A DNA stretch of 64,000 bases, taken from contig CAWDUT010000006.1 in the NCBI GenBank assembly GCA_963805525.1, positions 372,001-436,000 on the forward strand, given 5' to 3'. The stretch comes from DASQFQ01 sp963805525 (GTDB lineage: Bacteria > Actinomycetota > Thermoleophilia > Solirubrobacterales > Solirubrobacteraceae). A program made the translations under genes and the position numbers. Below the pieces are notes generated by a model, which ran no database searches, had not been told where the DNA came from, and was given only the letters and a program-made list of their open reading frames with translations. Below, in pieces: positions 32,658 through 41,467 of the stretch. Numbering within the stretch: the first letter of the stretch is position 1; every line of letters begins with the position of its first letter.

Positions 32658-33033
32658 CGCGGGCGTCGGATCGCTGATCGATCGCTACGACGCGGCCTGG
32701 AACGCCCAGGACGTGGACGCGATCGCGTCGATGCACGACGACGCGATCGTCTTCCACAACCACACGGCCGGCGAGCGCGTCGAGGGCGGGGCGGCGGTCC
32801 GCGCCCACATCGCCGCGATCTTCGCGCGCTGGCCGACGCTCCGCTTCGAGCGCCGCTCCCTGCGCTGCGGCGACGACTTCGCCGTGAGCGAGTGGACCGC
32901 GCGCGCCGTGCACCCCGACGACGGGCGCAAGCTCGAGTGGGACGGCGTCGACCTCTTCCCCCTCACCTCCGAGGGTCGCATCGCGCGCAAGGACGTCTAC
33001 TCCAGCTCCGCCACGCCGCGGGTCGCCCCCTAG
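32635..33033 (+). CDS. SnoaL/NTF2-like fold protein
   Basis: A 132-residue protein of the NTF2-like superfamily. It has LIDRYDAAWNAQDVDAIASMHDDAIVFHNHTAGE (residues 13-46, the usual first helix and strand) and later AVSEWTARAV with a C-terminal barrel. Such proteins are hydroxynitrile- or polyketide-cyclase-like or serve as small-ligand isomerases; the activity is open. The ATG lies within the cupin gene (23-base overlap). The stop overlaps the end of the convergent reductase gene. Confidence 0.82.
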   Translation: MTSGHPPSAGVGSLIDRYDAAWNAQDVDAIASMHDDAIVFHNHTAGERVEGGAAVRAHIAAIFARWPTLRFERRSLRCGDDFAVSEWTARAVHPDDGRKLEWDGVDLFPLTSEGRIARKDVYSSSATPRVAP

Positions 33034-33605
33034 GCGAACTCGTACCGGAGAAAGACGAGGCCGTCACCGATGGTCGTGCTGTCGACGAGGCGCATGGGCT
33101 TCTTGCGCCCGGTCTCGCCGAACAGGCGCTCGCCGGCCCCGAGCACGACGGGGAACACGACCACCCGCAGTTCGTCGACGAGGTCGTGCTCGATCAGCGT
33201 GCGGCCGAGCTGATAGCTGGCGGGGACGACCATGTCGCCGTCGAGCTCCTGCTTCAGCTTCGAGATCTCGGCCACCACGTCGCCCTTGATGACGATCGAG
33301 TTGGTCCACTCGGGATCCTCGAGCGTCGCCGACACGACGTACTTGGGCATGGTGTTCAGCCGGTCCGCGAGCTCGCCGCTCCGCGGTCGCCAGCGCATCC
33401 CGAAGAACTCGTAGCTCCTGCGGCCGAGCAGCCACGCCTCGGCGCCGAGCGCGTCCTCGAGCGCGCGCTGGTTCCACCCCTCGAGGTCCGCGCCCCCGAA
33501 CTCGACGAACCAGCCGCCGAGCCCGAAGCCCTCCTGGCCGTCCGGGTCCTGGACCACGCCATCGAGCGAGACGTTCTGCGGCCCACTCATCACGATCCGT
33601 CCCAT
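33030..33605 (-). CDS. Dihydrofolate reductase-like (RibD C-terminal) protein
   Basis: A 191-residue member of the DHFR-like superfamily of the RibD C-terminal type. It begins RIVMSGPQNVSLDGVVQDP, has AWLLGRRSYEFFG near residue 57, KYVVSATLEDPEWTN near 87 and VPASYQLGRTLIEHDLVDEL near 127. Members use NADPH and act in riboflavin or folate-like chemistry, but most are uncharacterised. It is divergent from a sigma-factor gene 119 bases away, so it could lie under that factor's control. Confidence 0.88.
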   Translation of the reverse strand: MGRIVMSGPQNVSLDGVVQDPDGQEGFGLGGWFVEFGGADLEGWNQRALEDALGAEAWLLGRRSYEFFGMRWRPRSGELADRLNTMPKYVVSATLEDPEWTNSIVIKGDVVAEISKLKQELDGDMVVPASYQLGRTLIEHDLVDELRVVVFPVVLGAGERLFGETGRKKPMRLVDSTTIGDGLVFLRYEFA

Positions 33606-33724
33606 CTCTGTTCTCCTTTGCGTCGGGTCTGCCAGTTGAGGCGTTCGGCACGCGCAGAATTGAGCGACGAATTTCGAGCCGCGCCGTCGTCAGTACCTGT
33701 GATGACGGATGAGAGGATGCGGAA

Positions 33725-34711
33725 GTGACCGAGCTGGAGCACGCGCGGGCCGGCGACGAGGCGGCGTTCCGCGAGCTGACCGATCCGTACCGGCGTGAGC
33801 TCCAGTTGCACATCTACCGGATCGTGGGGTCGGCGCAGGACGCCGAGGACCTGCTGCAGGAGACGCTGCTCGCCGCCTGGCGCGGGCTCGCGGGCTTCGA
33901 GGAACGGGCGTCGATCCGCGCCTGGCTCTACCGGATCGCGACCAACCGCGCGCTCGACGTCCTGCGCGCGAGCCGGCGCCGCCACGAGAGCCGCATGATC
34001 GAGATGCCCGAGCCAACCCGCTACGGCGAGCCGATCTGGCTCCAGCCTTACCCCGACGTGTTGCTCGAGGGCGTCTCGGACCATGCTCCGGGACCGGAGG
34101 CGCTCTATGAGGCCAAGGAGGCGGTCGCGCTCGCCTTCATCGTCGGCCTCCAGCATCTGCCGCCGCGGCAGCGCGCGGTGCTCGTGCTGCGCGACGTGCT
34201 CGGGTTCCGCGCCGCGGAGGTCGCCGAGACGCTCGACACCACCGAGGCGTCGGTCAACAGCCTGCTGCGCCGAGCGCGGGCGGCGTTCGAGTCGCGGCTG
34301 CCGGCGAGCGGCCGGGACCGGGCGCCGCTCCCGAACTCAAAGCTGGAGCGCGACATCGTCGGTCGCTTCGCCGAGGCGATCGAGACCGGCGACACCGACG
34401 GCGTCGTCGCGCTGCTGACCGACGACGCGTGGCTGACGATGCCCCCCGAGCCCTACGAGTACCAGGGGCCCAGCGGCATCGGGGCGTTCCTACGCGACCG
34501 CACGGCCCGGCGCGGGTCGCCGCGGCTCGTGCCCACCCGCGCCAACGGCCAGCCGGCCTTCGGCTGCTACTTCCCGAGCCCGCAGACGGAGATCGCTCGA
34601 CCGGCCGCGATGTTCGTCCTCACGCTGGAGGGGGATTGCATTTCCGCGATCACCTGGTTCGGCGACAGCAGCGTCTTCCCGCACTTCGGCCTGCCACGGA
34701 TCCTGCGATAG
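33725..34711 (+). CDS. ECF-type RNA polymerase sigma factor with C-terminal SnoaL-like domain
   Basis: A 328-residue sigma factor of the SigG-like kind. Region 2 includes DAEDLLQETLLAAWRGL near residue 40, and region 4 includes LPPRQRAVLVLRDVLGFRAAEVAETL and SVNSLLRRARAAFE near 145-200. The last ~110 residues form an NTF2/SnoaL-like module (EAIETGDTDGVVALLTDDAW to GDSSVFPHFGLP), which in related factors takes the place of an anti-sigma factor in control. No anti-sigma gene is adjacent. GTG at 33725. The divergent reductase gene is a plausible target. Confidence 0.9.
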   Translation: MTELEHARAGDEAAFRELTDPYRRELQLHIYRIVGSAQDAEDLLQETLLAAWRGLAGFEERASIRAWLYRIATNRALDVLRASRRRHESRMIEMPEPTRYGEPIWLQPYPDVLLEGVSDHAPGPEALYEAKEAVALAFIVGLQHLPPRQRAVLVLRDVLGFRAAEVAETLDTTEASVNSLLRRARAAFESRLPASGRDRAPLPNSKLERDIVGRFAEAIETGDTDGVVALLTDDAWLTMPPEPYEYQGPSGIGAFLRDRTARRGSPRLVPTRANGQPAFGCYFPSPQTEIARPAAMFVLTLEGDCISAITWFGDSSVFPHFGLPRILR

Positions 34712-34735
34712 GGCGCGCCGGAGTAGGCTCGGTTC

Positions 34736-34939
34736 ATGAAGCTCCGCTGGCCACGCGCGGAGGAGGCGCCGCCCACGGTGTACGTCGGCGACCACATCGA
34801 CAAGCTCTCGCGCCTCCGTGCGATCGCGCACGACGAGGACGAGGCGCAGAGTCGCGAGGACAAGCTGTACGGCGAGCCGATCATCGACCGCGCGACGGTC
34901 CTGCTGCCGAGGCTGTTCCGGCGCGGCAAGCAGCGCTGA
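34736..34939 (+). CDS. Small charged protein, function unknown
   Basis: A 67-residue frame 24 bases after the sigma-factor gene, encoding a strongly charged peptide (KLRWPRAEEAPPTVYVGDHI and an acidic middle, ending FRRGKQR). Base use at third positions matches the neighbours. No domain is recognised. It may be co-transcribed with the sigma factor. The spacing to the convergent amidase gene is only 6 bases. Confidence 0.5.
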   Translation: MKLRWPRAEEAPPTVYVGDHIDKLSRLRAIAHDEDEAQSREDKLYGEPIIDRATVLLPRLFRRGKQR

Positions 34940-34945
34940 TCGCGC

Positions 34946-36346
34946 TCAGGCGAAGCCGCCGGGATGCCGGTCGGCCCAGGGCATCGCCTGCTCGAGCTGG
35001 GCGGCCACGCGCAGGAGCACCGGCTCCTCGAGAGCCATCATCTGAACGCCCACCGGGAGTCCGTCCACCTCCCCCAGCGGCAGCGTGATCGCCGGCCAGC
35101 CCGTGGCATTGGCCACCGCGGTCGCGCCGGTGGAGGCGAACTCGACGTCGAAGAACGCATCCACGCTGCCCCGCGAGGACGACAGCGCCCCAGGCGCCGG
35201 TGGCAGGACGTTGAGCGTCGGGCAGAGGAGGACGTCGGCCGAGTCGAATACGCGCGTGGCTCGCCGCGCCTGGGCGTGCAGATCGTCGATCGCCGAGAGG
35301 TGGTCGAGCGCGGTCAGCTCGAGTCCCTCGTTGAGCATGTCCCAGGTCACCGGGTCGAGCTCGTCGGGTTCCGGCCGGCGTCCCAGCTCCTCGAGCAGCC
35401 AGGTGAAGGTGGCGGCGTTGTCCACGGCATGAATGACCGAGATCGCCCGGCGCATGACCTCGGGTTCGAAGGACAGCACCCCGGTCGCGACGTGATGCCC
35501 GAGCGCCTCGAGCGTCTCGGCCGCGCGGTCGGCCACGGCCTGGATGCGCGGGTCGGGCGTGCCCGGGAACGGTGGCCGCTCGAGGTGAAGGACGCGGAGG
35601 CGGCCGGGCTCGGCGCCGACCTCGTCAGTGAACGGGCGCGCGGGCGGCGGAGCGGGAAACGGATCCCCGGGAGCGCTGCCGGCGATCACGTCGAGCAGGA
35701 GGGCGGTGTCGCGCACGCTGCGCGTCAGCGCGTGGGTCGTGCTGAGGCCGTCGAGCGAGACGCCGCCCGAAGGCGCCTCGGAGCTCCGCGCACGGCGGGG
35801 CTTCAAGCCGACCAGACCGCAGCAGGCCGCCGGCATCCGGATCGAGCCGGTGCCGTCGCTGCCGGACGCCGCGCCGATGAGCCCCGCCGCGACCGCGGCG
35901 GCCGAGCCGCCGCTCGAGCCGCCCGGAGACAGCTCGGGCCTCCACGGGTTCAGGGTCCGGCCGAACAGCGCCGGCTCGGTGGCGCAATGGTTGCCGAACT
36001 CCGCCGTATTGGTGCGCCCGCAGATGATGAGTCCCGCGGCCAGGTAGCGCTCGACGGTCCACGACGTCTCCGAGGCCACGTGATCGCGCAGGGCACGCGA
36101 GCCCATGCGCTCGGGCACGCCGGCCTGGGACTGGCCCAGGTCCTTGAGCAGGAACGGCACCCCCGCCAGCGGCCCGTCGCCCAGCGGACGGGCCGCCGCG
36201 GCTCGCGCAGCCTCGAACTGCTCGTGCACGAGCACGTTCAGCTCGCGCTTCTCCTCCAACCGCGCGATCGCGGCGTCCACGAGCTCGAGCGCCGAGACCT
36301 CGCCGCGGCGGACCAGCGCCGCCTGCTCGGTGACGTCCTTGACCAT
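34946..36346 (-). CDS. Amidase signature family hydrolase
   Basis: A 466-residue Ser-cisSer-Lys amidase. The Lys is in FLLKDLG near residue 66, the GGSSGGSA segment provides the cis-Ser and the loop SGSDGTGSIRMPA the nucleophile Ser. The canonical family reads SDTGGSIR, so the loop is slightly altered (GTGS). Substrate may be an amide, a urethane or glutaminyl-type group and is unknown. ATG 36346 is preferred over TTG 36361 because GGAG lies 4 bases upstream. There is no amidotransferase partner (gatC or gatB) nearby, so it is not GatA. Confidence 0.88.
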   Translation of the reverse strand: MVKDVTEQAALVRRGEVSALELVDAAIARLEEKRELNVLVHEQFEAARAAAARPLGDGPLAGVPFLLKDLGQSQAGVPERMGSRALRDHVASETSWTVERYLAAGLIICGRTNTAEFGNHCATEPALFGRTLNPWRPELSPGGSSGGSAAAVAAGLIGAASGSDGTGSIRMPAACCGLVGLKPRRARSSEAPSGGVSLDGLSTTHALTRSVRDTALLLDVIAGSAPGDPFPAPPPARPFTDEVGAEPGRLRVLHLERPPFPGTPDPRIQAVADRAAETLEALGHHVATGVLSFEPEVMRRAISVIHAVDNAATFTWLLEELGRRPEPDELDPVTWDMLNEGLELTALDHLSAIDDLHAQARRATRVFDSADVLLCPTLNVLPPAPGALSSSRGSVDAFFDVEFASTGATAVANATGWPAITLPLGEVDGLPVGVQMMALEEPVLLRVAAQLEQAMPWADRHPGGFA

Positions 36347-36398
36347 GAGCTCCGCGGACAAGGCGCGTCACTCTAATGGGAGCGGACGCGTCGCCCGC

Positions 36399-37868
36399 TC
36401 AGTGAGCGAAGGCCAGTTCGGCGGGTGCGTCCGGCTCGAGCACCGGCGCGCCGCTCGGCAGCAGCAGCCACGAGACCAGGGCGCCGACGACGAAGATGCC
36501 GGCCGACCAGGTGAAGGCGGTGGTGTAGCCGTGGACGGCGGCTTGCGCGGCCAGGTCGGCGGCAGGCCGATGGGCGGCTCCGTAGCTGGCGGCCGCGCTG
36601 GCGGCCAGCGTGCTCAGCAGCGCCGTGCCGATCGAGCCGCCGATCTGCTGCCCGGTGTTGACCATCGCGGACGCGACGCCCGCGTCGCGCCGGTCGACGC
36701 CGAGGGTCGCCGTGCTCATCGCGGGCGCCATGACGAGGCCGAGGCCGAGGCCCATGACCATCAGGCCCGGGAGGACGTAGGTCGCGTAGCTGGAGTCGAC
36801 GGTGACCCCGGTGAAGATCAGCATCGCGGTCGCGCCGAAGACCATGCCGAGCGTCACGAGCCGGCGGACGCCGAAGCGCGGCACGAGGACCGTCTGGCCG
36901 ATCGCGGCGGTCGGCATCAGGACGGCCATCATCGGCAGGAAGGCGAGGCCCGTCTTCAGCGGCGCGAAGCCGAGGGTCTGCTGCATGTAGTAGGTGAGGA
37001 AGAGGAAGACGCCGAACATGCCGGCACCGACGATCGCGACGGCGAGGTAGGACCCGCCGCGGGCGCGGTCGGCGACGACGCGCAGCGGTAGCAGCGGGTG
37101 CTCGACGCGGCGCTCGATCGCGACGAACGCGGCGAGCAGCACGACGGAGGCGGCGAGGGCCACGATCGTCAGCGGCGCGCCCCATCCCTGCGTCTCGGCG
37201 TTGGAGAAGCCGTAGACGAGCGCGAACAGGCCGGCCGACGCGGTGATCGCGCCGGGGATGTCGATCCGCGGCCGCTCGGCGGGCGCGGTCTCAGCGCCGA
37301 GGAGCCGCAGCGCGGCGATCGCGGCCGGGACCGCGAGGATCAGGTTCACGTACATGCACCAGCGCCAGTTCAGGTACTCGGTCAGCGCACCGCCGAGGAT
37401 CAGGCCGACGGCCGCGCCGGAGCCGGCGATGATCCCGAAGACGCCGAAGGCCTTGTTGCGCTCGGCCGGGATCGTGAAGGTGGTGGTCAGGAGGCTGAGG
37501 GCCGCTGGGGCGAGCAGCGCGGCGAAGCCGCCCTGGAGCGCGCGGGCGACGACGAGCACGCCGAAGCTCTCGGCGAGGCCGCCGAGCGCGGAGGCGACGG
37601 CGAAGCCGGCGAGCCCGATGACGAAGACGCGCTTGCGCCCGATGAGATCACCGATGCGCCCGCCGAGAAGGAGCAGGCTGCCGAAGGACAGCGCGTACGC
37701 CGTGACGATCCACTGCCGGGAGTCGTTGGAGAACCCCAGGTCCGTCTGGGCGGACGGAAGAGCGATGTTCACGATCGTCGCGTCGAGCACGACCATCAGC
37801 TGCGCAAGGCCGATCAACGCGAGGACGAACCAGCGGCGCCGGCTGTCGGATGAGTGGGTCGTGGTCAT
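36399..37868 (-). CDS. MFS multidrug exporter (DHA2/EmrB-QacA type)
   Basis: A 489-residue, 14-helix drug/proton antiporter. Motifs are LDATIVNIALPSAQTDLGFS (motif D1), the GGRIGDLIGRKR loop (motif A) near residue 70, and GFAALLAPAALSLL with a PxxxGxxxGPxxGG-like stretch (motif C region GSGAAVGLILGGAL). ATG at 37868 has an AGGAG 11 bases upstream; ATG at 37892 would add 8 residues. It is divergent from a TetR gene with tandem palindromes in the shared promoter region, the usual arrangement for an inducible efflux pump. Confidence 0.92.
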   Translation of the reverse strand: MTTTHSSDSRRRWFVLALIGLAQLMVVLDATIVNIALPSAQTDLGFSNDSRQWIVTAYALSFGSLLLLGGRIGDLIGRKRVFVIGLAGFAVASALGGLAESFGVLVVARALQGGFAALLAPAALSLLTTTFTIPAERNKAFGVFGIIAGSGAAVGLILGGALTEYLNWRWCMYVNLILAVPAAIAALRLLGAETAPAERPRIDIPGAITASAGLFALVYGFSNAETQGWGAPLTIVALAASVVLLAAFVAIERRVEHPLLPLRVVADRARGGSYLAVAIVGAGMFGVFLFLTYYMQQTLGFAPLKTGLAFLPMMAVLMPTAAIGQTVLVPRFGVRRLVTLGMVFGATAMLIFTGVTVDSSYATYVLPGLMVMGLGLGLVMAPAMSTATLGVDRRDAGVASAMVNTGQQIGGSIGTALLSTLAASAAASYGAAHRPAADLAAQAAVHGYTTAFTWSAGIFVVGALVSWLLLPSGAPVLEPDAPAELAFAH

Positions 37869-37940
37869 GTGTTCAAAGGCTCCTGGCGGCATAAGTGGAG
37901 GGCGTGTCTCAACTTCTTATCGGCAGCCTAGCACCAAACT

Positions 37941-37974
37941 GGAGAGCTTCTCTCCGATTGGAGAATATCTCTCC
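37941..37974. promoter_or_regulatory. Tandem palindromic operators between MFS pump and TetR gene
   Basis: ggagagcttctctcc (37941-37955) is a perfect 6-3-6 palindrome, and ggagaatatctctcc (37960-37974) is a near copy, 19 bases apart centre to centre. They lie between the divergent starts. A possible -10 for the regulator, tagtat (37984-37989), is 9 bases downstream. Binding by the TetR protein is inferred. Confidence 0.65.
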
Positions 37975-37996
37975 GTTTTCGGCTAGTATGTGGCTT

Positions 37997-38668
37997 ATGC
38001 CCGAGACCGCTCCGCCCTCAGAGCGCCCGCTCCGCCGCGACGCGGAACGCAACCGCCAGCGCATCCTGGATGCGGCGCGCGTGGTCTTCGCCGATCGCGG
38101 GTTGAGCGGATCGCACGACGACATCGCGCGTGAGGCCGGCGTCGGGGTGGGCACCGTCTACCGCCGCTTCCCCGACAAGGAGCAGCTCATCGACGCGCTC
38201 TTCGAGGAGCGCGTCCAGGAGATCGCCGACGTCGCGCGAGCCGCGACCGAGCACCCTGATCCGTGGGAGGGCCTTGTCGGCTTCCTCATGCGCACGCAGG
38301 AGCTGCAAAGCCAGGATCGCGGGCTGAAGGAGCTCGTCCTCGGTGGCGCGCGCGGCGCCGAGCGAGCGGTCGCCGCCCGCTCACTGATCGCGCCGCTCGC
38401 GGCTCAGATCCTTCAGCGGGCCAAGGACGCCGGCGTGGTCCGGAGCGACGTCGAGCTCACCGATCTCCCGCTGATCCAGCTCGCGGTGGGGACGATCGCG
38501 GAGTCGAGCCGGGACATCGCGCCGGACGTCTGGCGGCGGATGATGACGCTGGTCATCGACGGGCTCCGCGCCGAGCGTGCCCGGTCCGAGCTGGAGCCTC
38601 CCGCACTCGATCAGGACCAAGCCAACGACGTCATGGCGTGCTTCGGCGCGTCGCGCCGCCGCGCCTGA
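37997..38668 (+). CDS. TetR-family repressor of the divergent MFS pump
   Basis: A 223-residue TetR-type regulator. The HTH is RILDAARVVFADRG and HDDIAREAGVGVGTVYRRFP near residues 23-60. The C-terminal domain is helical, with GGARGAERAVAARSLI and LPLIQLAVGTIAE, and would bind ligand and dimerise. It is divergent from the exporter with the two-operator region between, so repression of pump and regulator with drug release is the likely mechanism. ATG at 37997; an upstream ATG at 37988 gives three more residues. Confidence 0.9.
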   Translation: MPETAPPSERPLRRDAERNRQRILDAARVVFADRGLSGSHDDIAREAGVGVGTVYRRFPDKEQLIDALFEERVQEIADVARAATEHPDPWEGLVGFLMRTQELQSQDRGLKELVLGGARGAERAVAARSLIAPLAAQILQRAKDAGVVRSDVELTDLPLIQLAVGTIAESSRDIAPDVWRRMMTLVIDGLRAERARSELEPPALDQDQANDVMACFGASRRRA

Positions 38669-38711
38669 GTCTCCGCCGGCCGCCGCGCACCACTACACCT
38701 CTACGTTCGAG

Positions 38712-38827
38712 GTAACGTTTTCTGAATACGGTTCTTCGCCGCTGGCGTCGTGTTTGCTCGGAGTCGTCGAGCGTCAGATCGAATACGTCGGACAAGGGTT
38801 GCGCATATTGAAAACGTTCTCTACAGT
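38712..38827 (+). promoter_or_regulatory. Promoter with two LacI-family-like operator sites for the GH32 gene
   Basis: Relatively AT-rich upstream of the fructanase. A -35-like ttgcgc (38799-38804) and a -10-like tacagt (38822-38827) are 17 bases apart. The spacer contains tgaaaacgttctct (38809-38822), which resembles the LacI/GalR consensus centred on aacgtt. A second copy of the half-site, gtaacgttttct, is at 38712-38723 in the opposite orientation. Control by a sugar-responsive LacI-type repressor located elsewhere is inferred. Confidence 0.45.
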
Positions 38828-38887
38828 TCGCGGCGAGCCGTTCTGCGTCGTCCGGTGGAGCGGGGAGCGATGGGGGAGGGGCCGGTC

Positions 38888-41449
38888 ATGAGGAAGTCAC
38901 GTACGCGCTGCGCGCGCGTCTTGTCGCGTCGGTTCGGGAGCGGGGTCGCCACGGCCGCGGTTGTGGCGGTGGCGGTGCTCGCTGGAGGGGCGGGCTCCGC
39001 GGCCGCCGCGACGTCCTCGAGCTATCAGGAGCTGTTCCGGCCGCAGTTTCATTACACGCCGGCGAAGAACTGGATGAACGATCCGAACGGGCTCGTCTAC
39101 TACAAGGGCGAGTACCACCTCTTCTACCAGTACAACCCGTTCGGCTCGCAGTGGGGTCACATGTCCTGGGGCCACGCGGTCAGCCGCGACCTGGTCCACT
39201 GGCGTGAGCTCCCGGTGGCGATTCCCGAGCAGGGCGATGAGCTCGTGTTCTCGGGCAGTGCGGTGGTCGACAAGCACAACACGAGTGGGCTGGGGACACG
39301 CGCGAACCCGCCGATGGTGGCGATCTACACCGCGGCGAAGCCCGGCTCGCAGGCGCAGGCCCTGGCCTACAGCACGGACCGCGGCCGCACCTTCAAGCGC
39401 TACTCCGGAAACCCCGTGCTCGACATCGGCTCGGGCGAGTTTCGCGACCCGAAGGTGTTCTGGTACGCGCCCGCGCACGAGTGGCGGATGGTCGTCTCCA
39501 AGGCGGTCGAGCGCAAGATCGCGATCTACCGCTCGCCCAACCTCAAGGACTGGACACACCTCAGCGACTTCGGCCCGGCCAACGCGACCGGCGGCGTCTG
39601 GGAGTGCCCGGACCTGTTCCCGCTCGCGGTCGACGGGAAGCGCAAGAAGACCAAGTGGGTGATGATCGTCAACCTCAACCCAGGCGGGATCGCCGGCGGC
39701 TCGGCGGCGCAGTATTTCGTCGGCGACTTCGACGGCAAGCAGTTCACGGCTGACAACGCGAAGCCGTACACACCGCCGGCCGGTGACGTCTTCGCCGACT
39801 TCGAGGGCGCCGACTACGGCAGCTGGACGACGACCGGTACGGCGTTCGGGAGCGGGCCGGCACACGGCACGCTTCCCGGGCAGCAGACAGTGTCCGGCTT
39901 CCTGGGCAACGGGCTGGTCAACAGCTTCGTCGACTTCGACAGCTCGCAGGGCACGCTCACGTCGCCGCACTTCACGATCGGCCGCAACTTCGTGAACTTC
40001 CTCGTCGGCGGCGGCGCGCACACACACGATCCGGCAGGCGGCGACGGGTCACCGCCCTCCGGCGAGGTGCTCGGCGACTTCGAGGCTCCCGACTACGGCA
40101 GCTGGACGCCGACCGGCGACTTCGCGGGAACCGCGCCGCATCGCGGCGGCGATGGCCGGATCGGCGAGCAGATCGTCGACACGTTCTTCGGCAACCCCAA
40201 CGACGGCGACCAGAACATGGGCTCGATCGTCTCTCCCGAGTTCACGATCGACCGTGACTTCCTGGACTTCGAGATCGCCGGCGGCAACCATCCCGAGCCG
40301 GGCCCCGGCCAGACCGTCGCGAACCTCATCGTGGACGGCCAGGTCGTGCGCACCGCGACGGGCAACGATTCCGGGACGCTCAACTGGAGGGCCTGGGACG
40401 TCAAGGATCTCGCGGGCAAGCGGGCGCACATCGAGATCGTCGACCGGGCGACCGGCGGCTGGGGGCACGTGCTCGCCGACCACTTCGTCCTCTCCGACAC
40501 GGCGGCCAAGATCCGCTCTGACGAGACGGCGGTCAACCTCCTCGTCGACGGCCAGGTCGTGCGCAGCACGGCCGGGAAGGAGAGCGAGGCGCTCGACTGG
40601 GCGAGCTGGGACGTCTCAGACCTCAAGGGCAAGGACGCGCAGATCCAGATCGTGGACCGCAATAGCGGTGGCTGGGGCCACCTCCTGGCCGACCAGTTCA
40701 TGTTCGCCGACGCGCCCGCACAGACGGCCGAGCAGCGCTCGAGCTGGGTGGACTACGGCAAGGACTTCTACGCCGCGGTCACCTGGAACGACGTGCCCGA
40801 CGGGCGCCGTATCGCGATCGGCTGGATGAACAACTGGAACTACGCCGGCGCCATCCCGACCGACCCGTGGCGCAGCGCGATGAGCGTGCCGCGCGAGCTC
40901 GCCCTGCAGATCGTCGACGGGCAGGCCCGACTCGTGCAACGGCCCGTCCGCGAGCTCCGCTCGCTGCGCGGTGGACGCGCCTTCACGCAGCACCACCGCG
41001 CGATCCCGCAGGGCACGACGACGCTGCCCGTCCACGGCAAGACGCTCGAGATCAAGGCCGACCTGCGCATCAGATCGTCCAAGCAGGCCGGGGTGAAGGT
41101 CCGGACCGGCAACGGAGAGGAGACGGTGATCGGCTACGACGCCCAGACGGACGAGCTCTACGTCGACCGCACACGGTCGGGTCGGGTGGACTTCAGCCGC
41201 GACTTCCCCGGCGTCCAGCGAGCCCCGCTCGCCGCCCGTCACGGGAAGGTCCACCTGCGCATCCTCGTCGACTGGTCCTCGGTCGAGGTGTTCGCCGACG
41301 GGGGCCGTCGGGTCATCACTGACCAGGTCTTCCCCAGCGCCGCCAGCGACGGGGTCGAGCTGTTCGCCGACGGTGGCAGCGCCACGCTGGACTCACTGAA
41401 GGTCCGGCACCTGCGCTCCAGCTGGACCACCGGCCACCGCAACGGCTAG
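38888..41449 (+). CDS. Secreted GH32 fructan hydrolase (levanase/exo-inulinase type) with nested inserted modules
   Basis: An 853-residue exported enzyme that hydrolyses beta-fructosidic bonds of levan, inulin or sucrose. The signal runs to AAAA at residue 41. GH32 catalytic residues are all present: WMNDPNG (nucleophile Asp65), EFRDPK (Asp187) and WECPDLF (acid/base Glu239). The propeller is interrupted at residue 299 and resumes at about 618 (WVDYGKDFYAAVTW). The insert has halves A1 (299-378), A2 (393-468), B2 (476-537) and B1 (547-608). A2-B2 forms a complete module lying inside A1-B1. A C-terminal beta-sandwich with FADGG follows. SD gggaggg precedes ATG 38888. Confidence 0.92.
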   Translation: MRKSRTRCARVLSRRFGSGVATAAVVAVAVLAGGAGSAAAATSSSYQELFRPQFHYTPAKNWMNDPNGLVYYKGEYHLFYQYNPFGSQWGHMSWGHAVSRDLVHWRELPVAIPEQGDELVFSGSAVVDKHNTSGLGTRANPPMVAIYTAAKPGSQAQALAYSTDRGRTFKRYSGNPVLDIGSGEFRDPKVFWYAPAHEWRMVVSKAVERKIAIYRSPNLKDWTHLSDFGPANATGGVWECPDLFPLAVDGKRKKTKWVMIVNLNPGGIAGGSAAQYFVGDFDGKQFTADNAKPYTPPAGDVFADFEGADYGSWTTTGTAFGSGPAHGTLPGQQTVSGFLGNGLVNSFVDFDSSQGTLTSPHFTIGRNFVNFLVGGGAHTHDPAGGDGSPPSGEVLGDFEAPDYGSWTPTGDFAGTAPHRGGDGRIGEQIVDTFFGNPNDGDQNMGSIVSPEFTIDRDFLDFEIAGGNHPEPGPGQTVANLIVDGQVVRTATGNDSGTLNWRAWDVKDLAGKRAHIEIVDRATGGWGHVLADHFVLSDTAAKIRSDETAVNLLVDGQVVRSTAGKESEALDWASWDVSDLKGKDAQIQIVDRNSGGWGHLLADQFMFADAPAQTAEQRSSWVDYGKDFYAAVTWNDVPDGRRIAIGWMNNWNYAGAIPTDPWRSAMSVPRELALQIVDGQARLVQRPVRELRSLRGGRAFTQHHRAIPQGTTTLPVHGKTLEIKADLRIRSSKQAGVKVRTGNGEETVIGYDAQTDELYVDRTRSGRVDFSRDFPGVQRAPLAARHGKVHLRILVDWSSVEVFADGGRRVITDQVFPSAASDGVELFADGGSATLDSLKVRHLRSSWTTGHRNG

Positions 41450-41467
41450 GCAACCGACAGCGCCTCT

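Noticed and set aside
36380..36400. Hairpin at the end of the MFS gene
   Set aside because: A 6-bp stem with a 9-base loop that overlaps the stop codon. Not convincing on its own.
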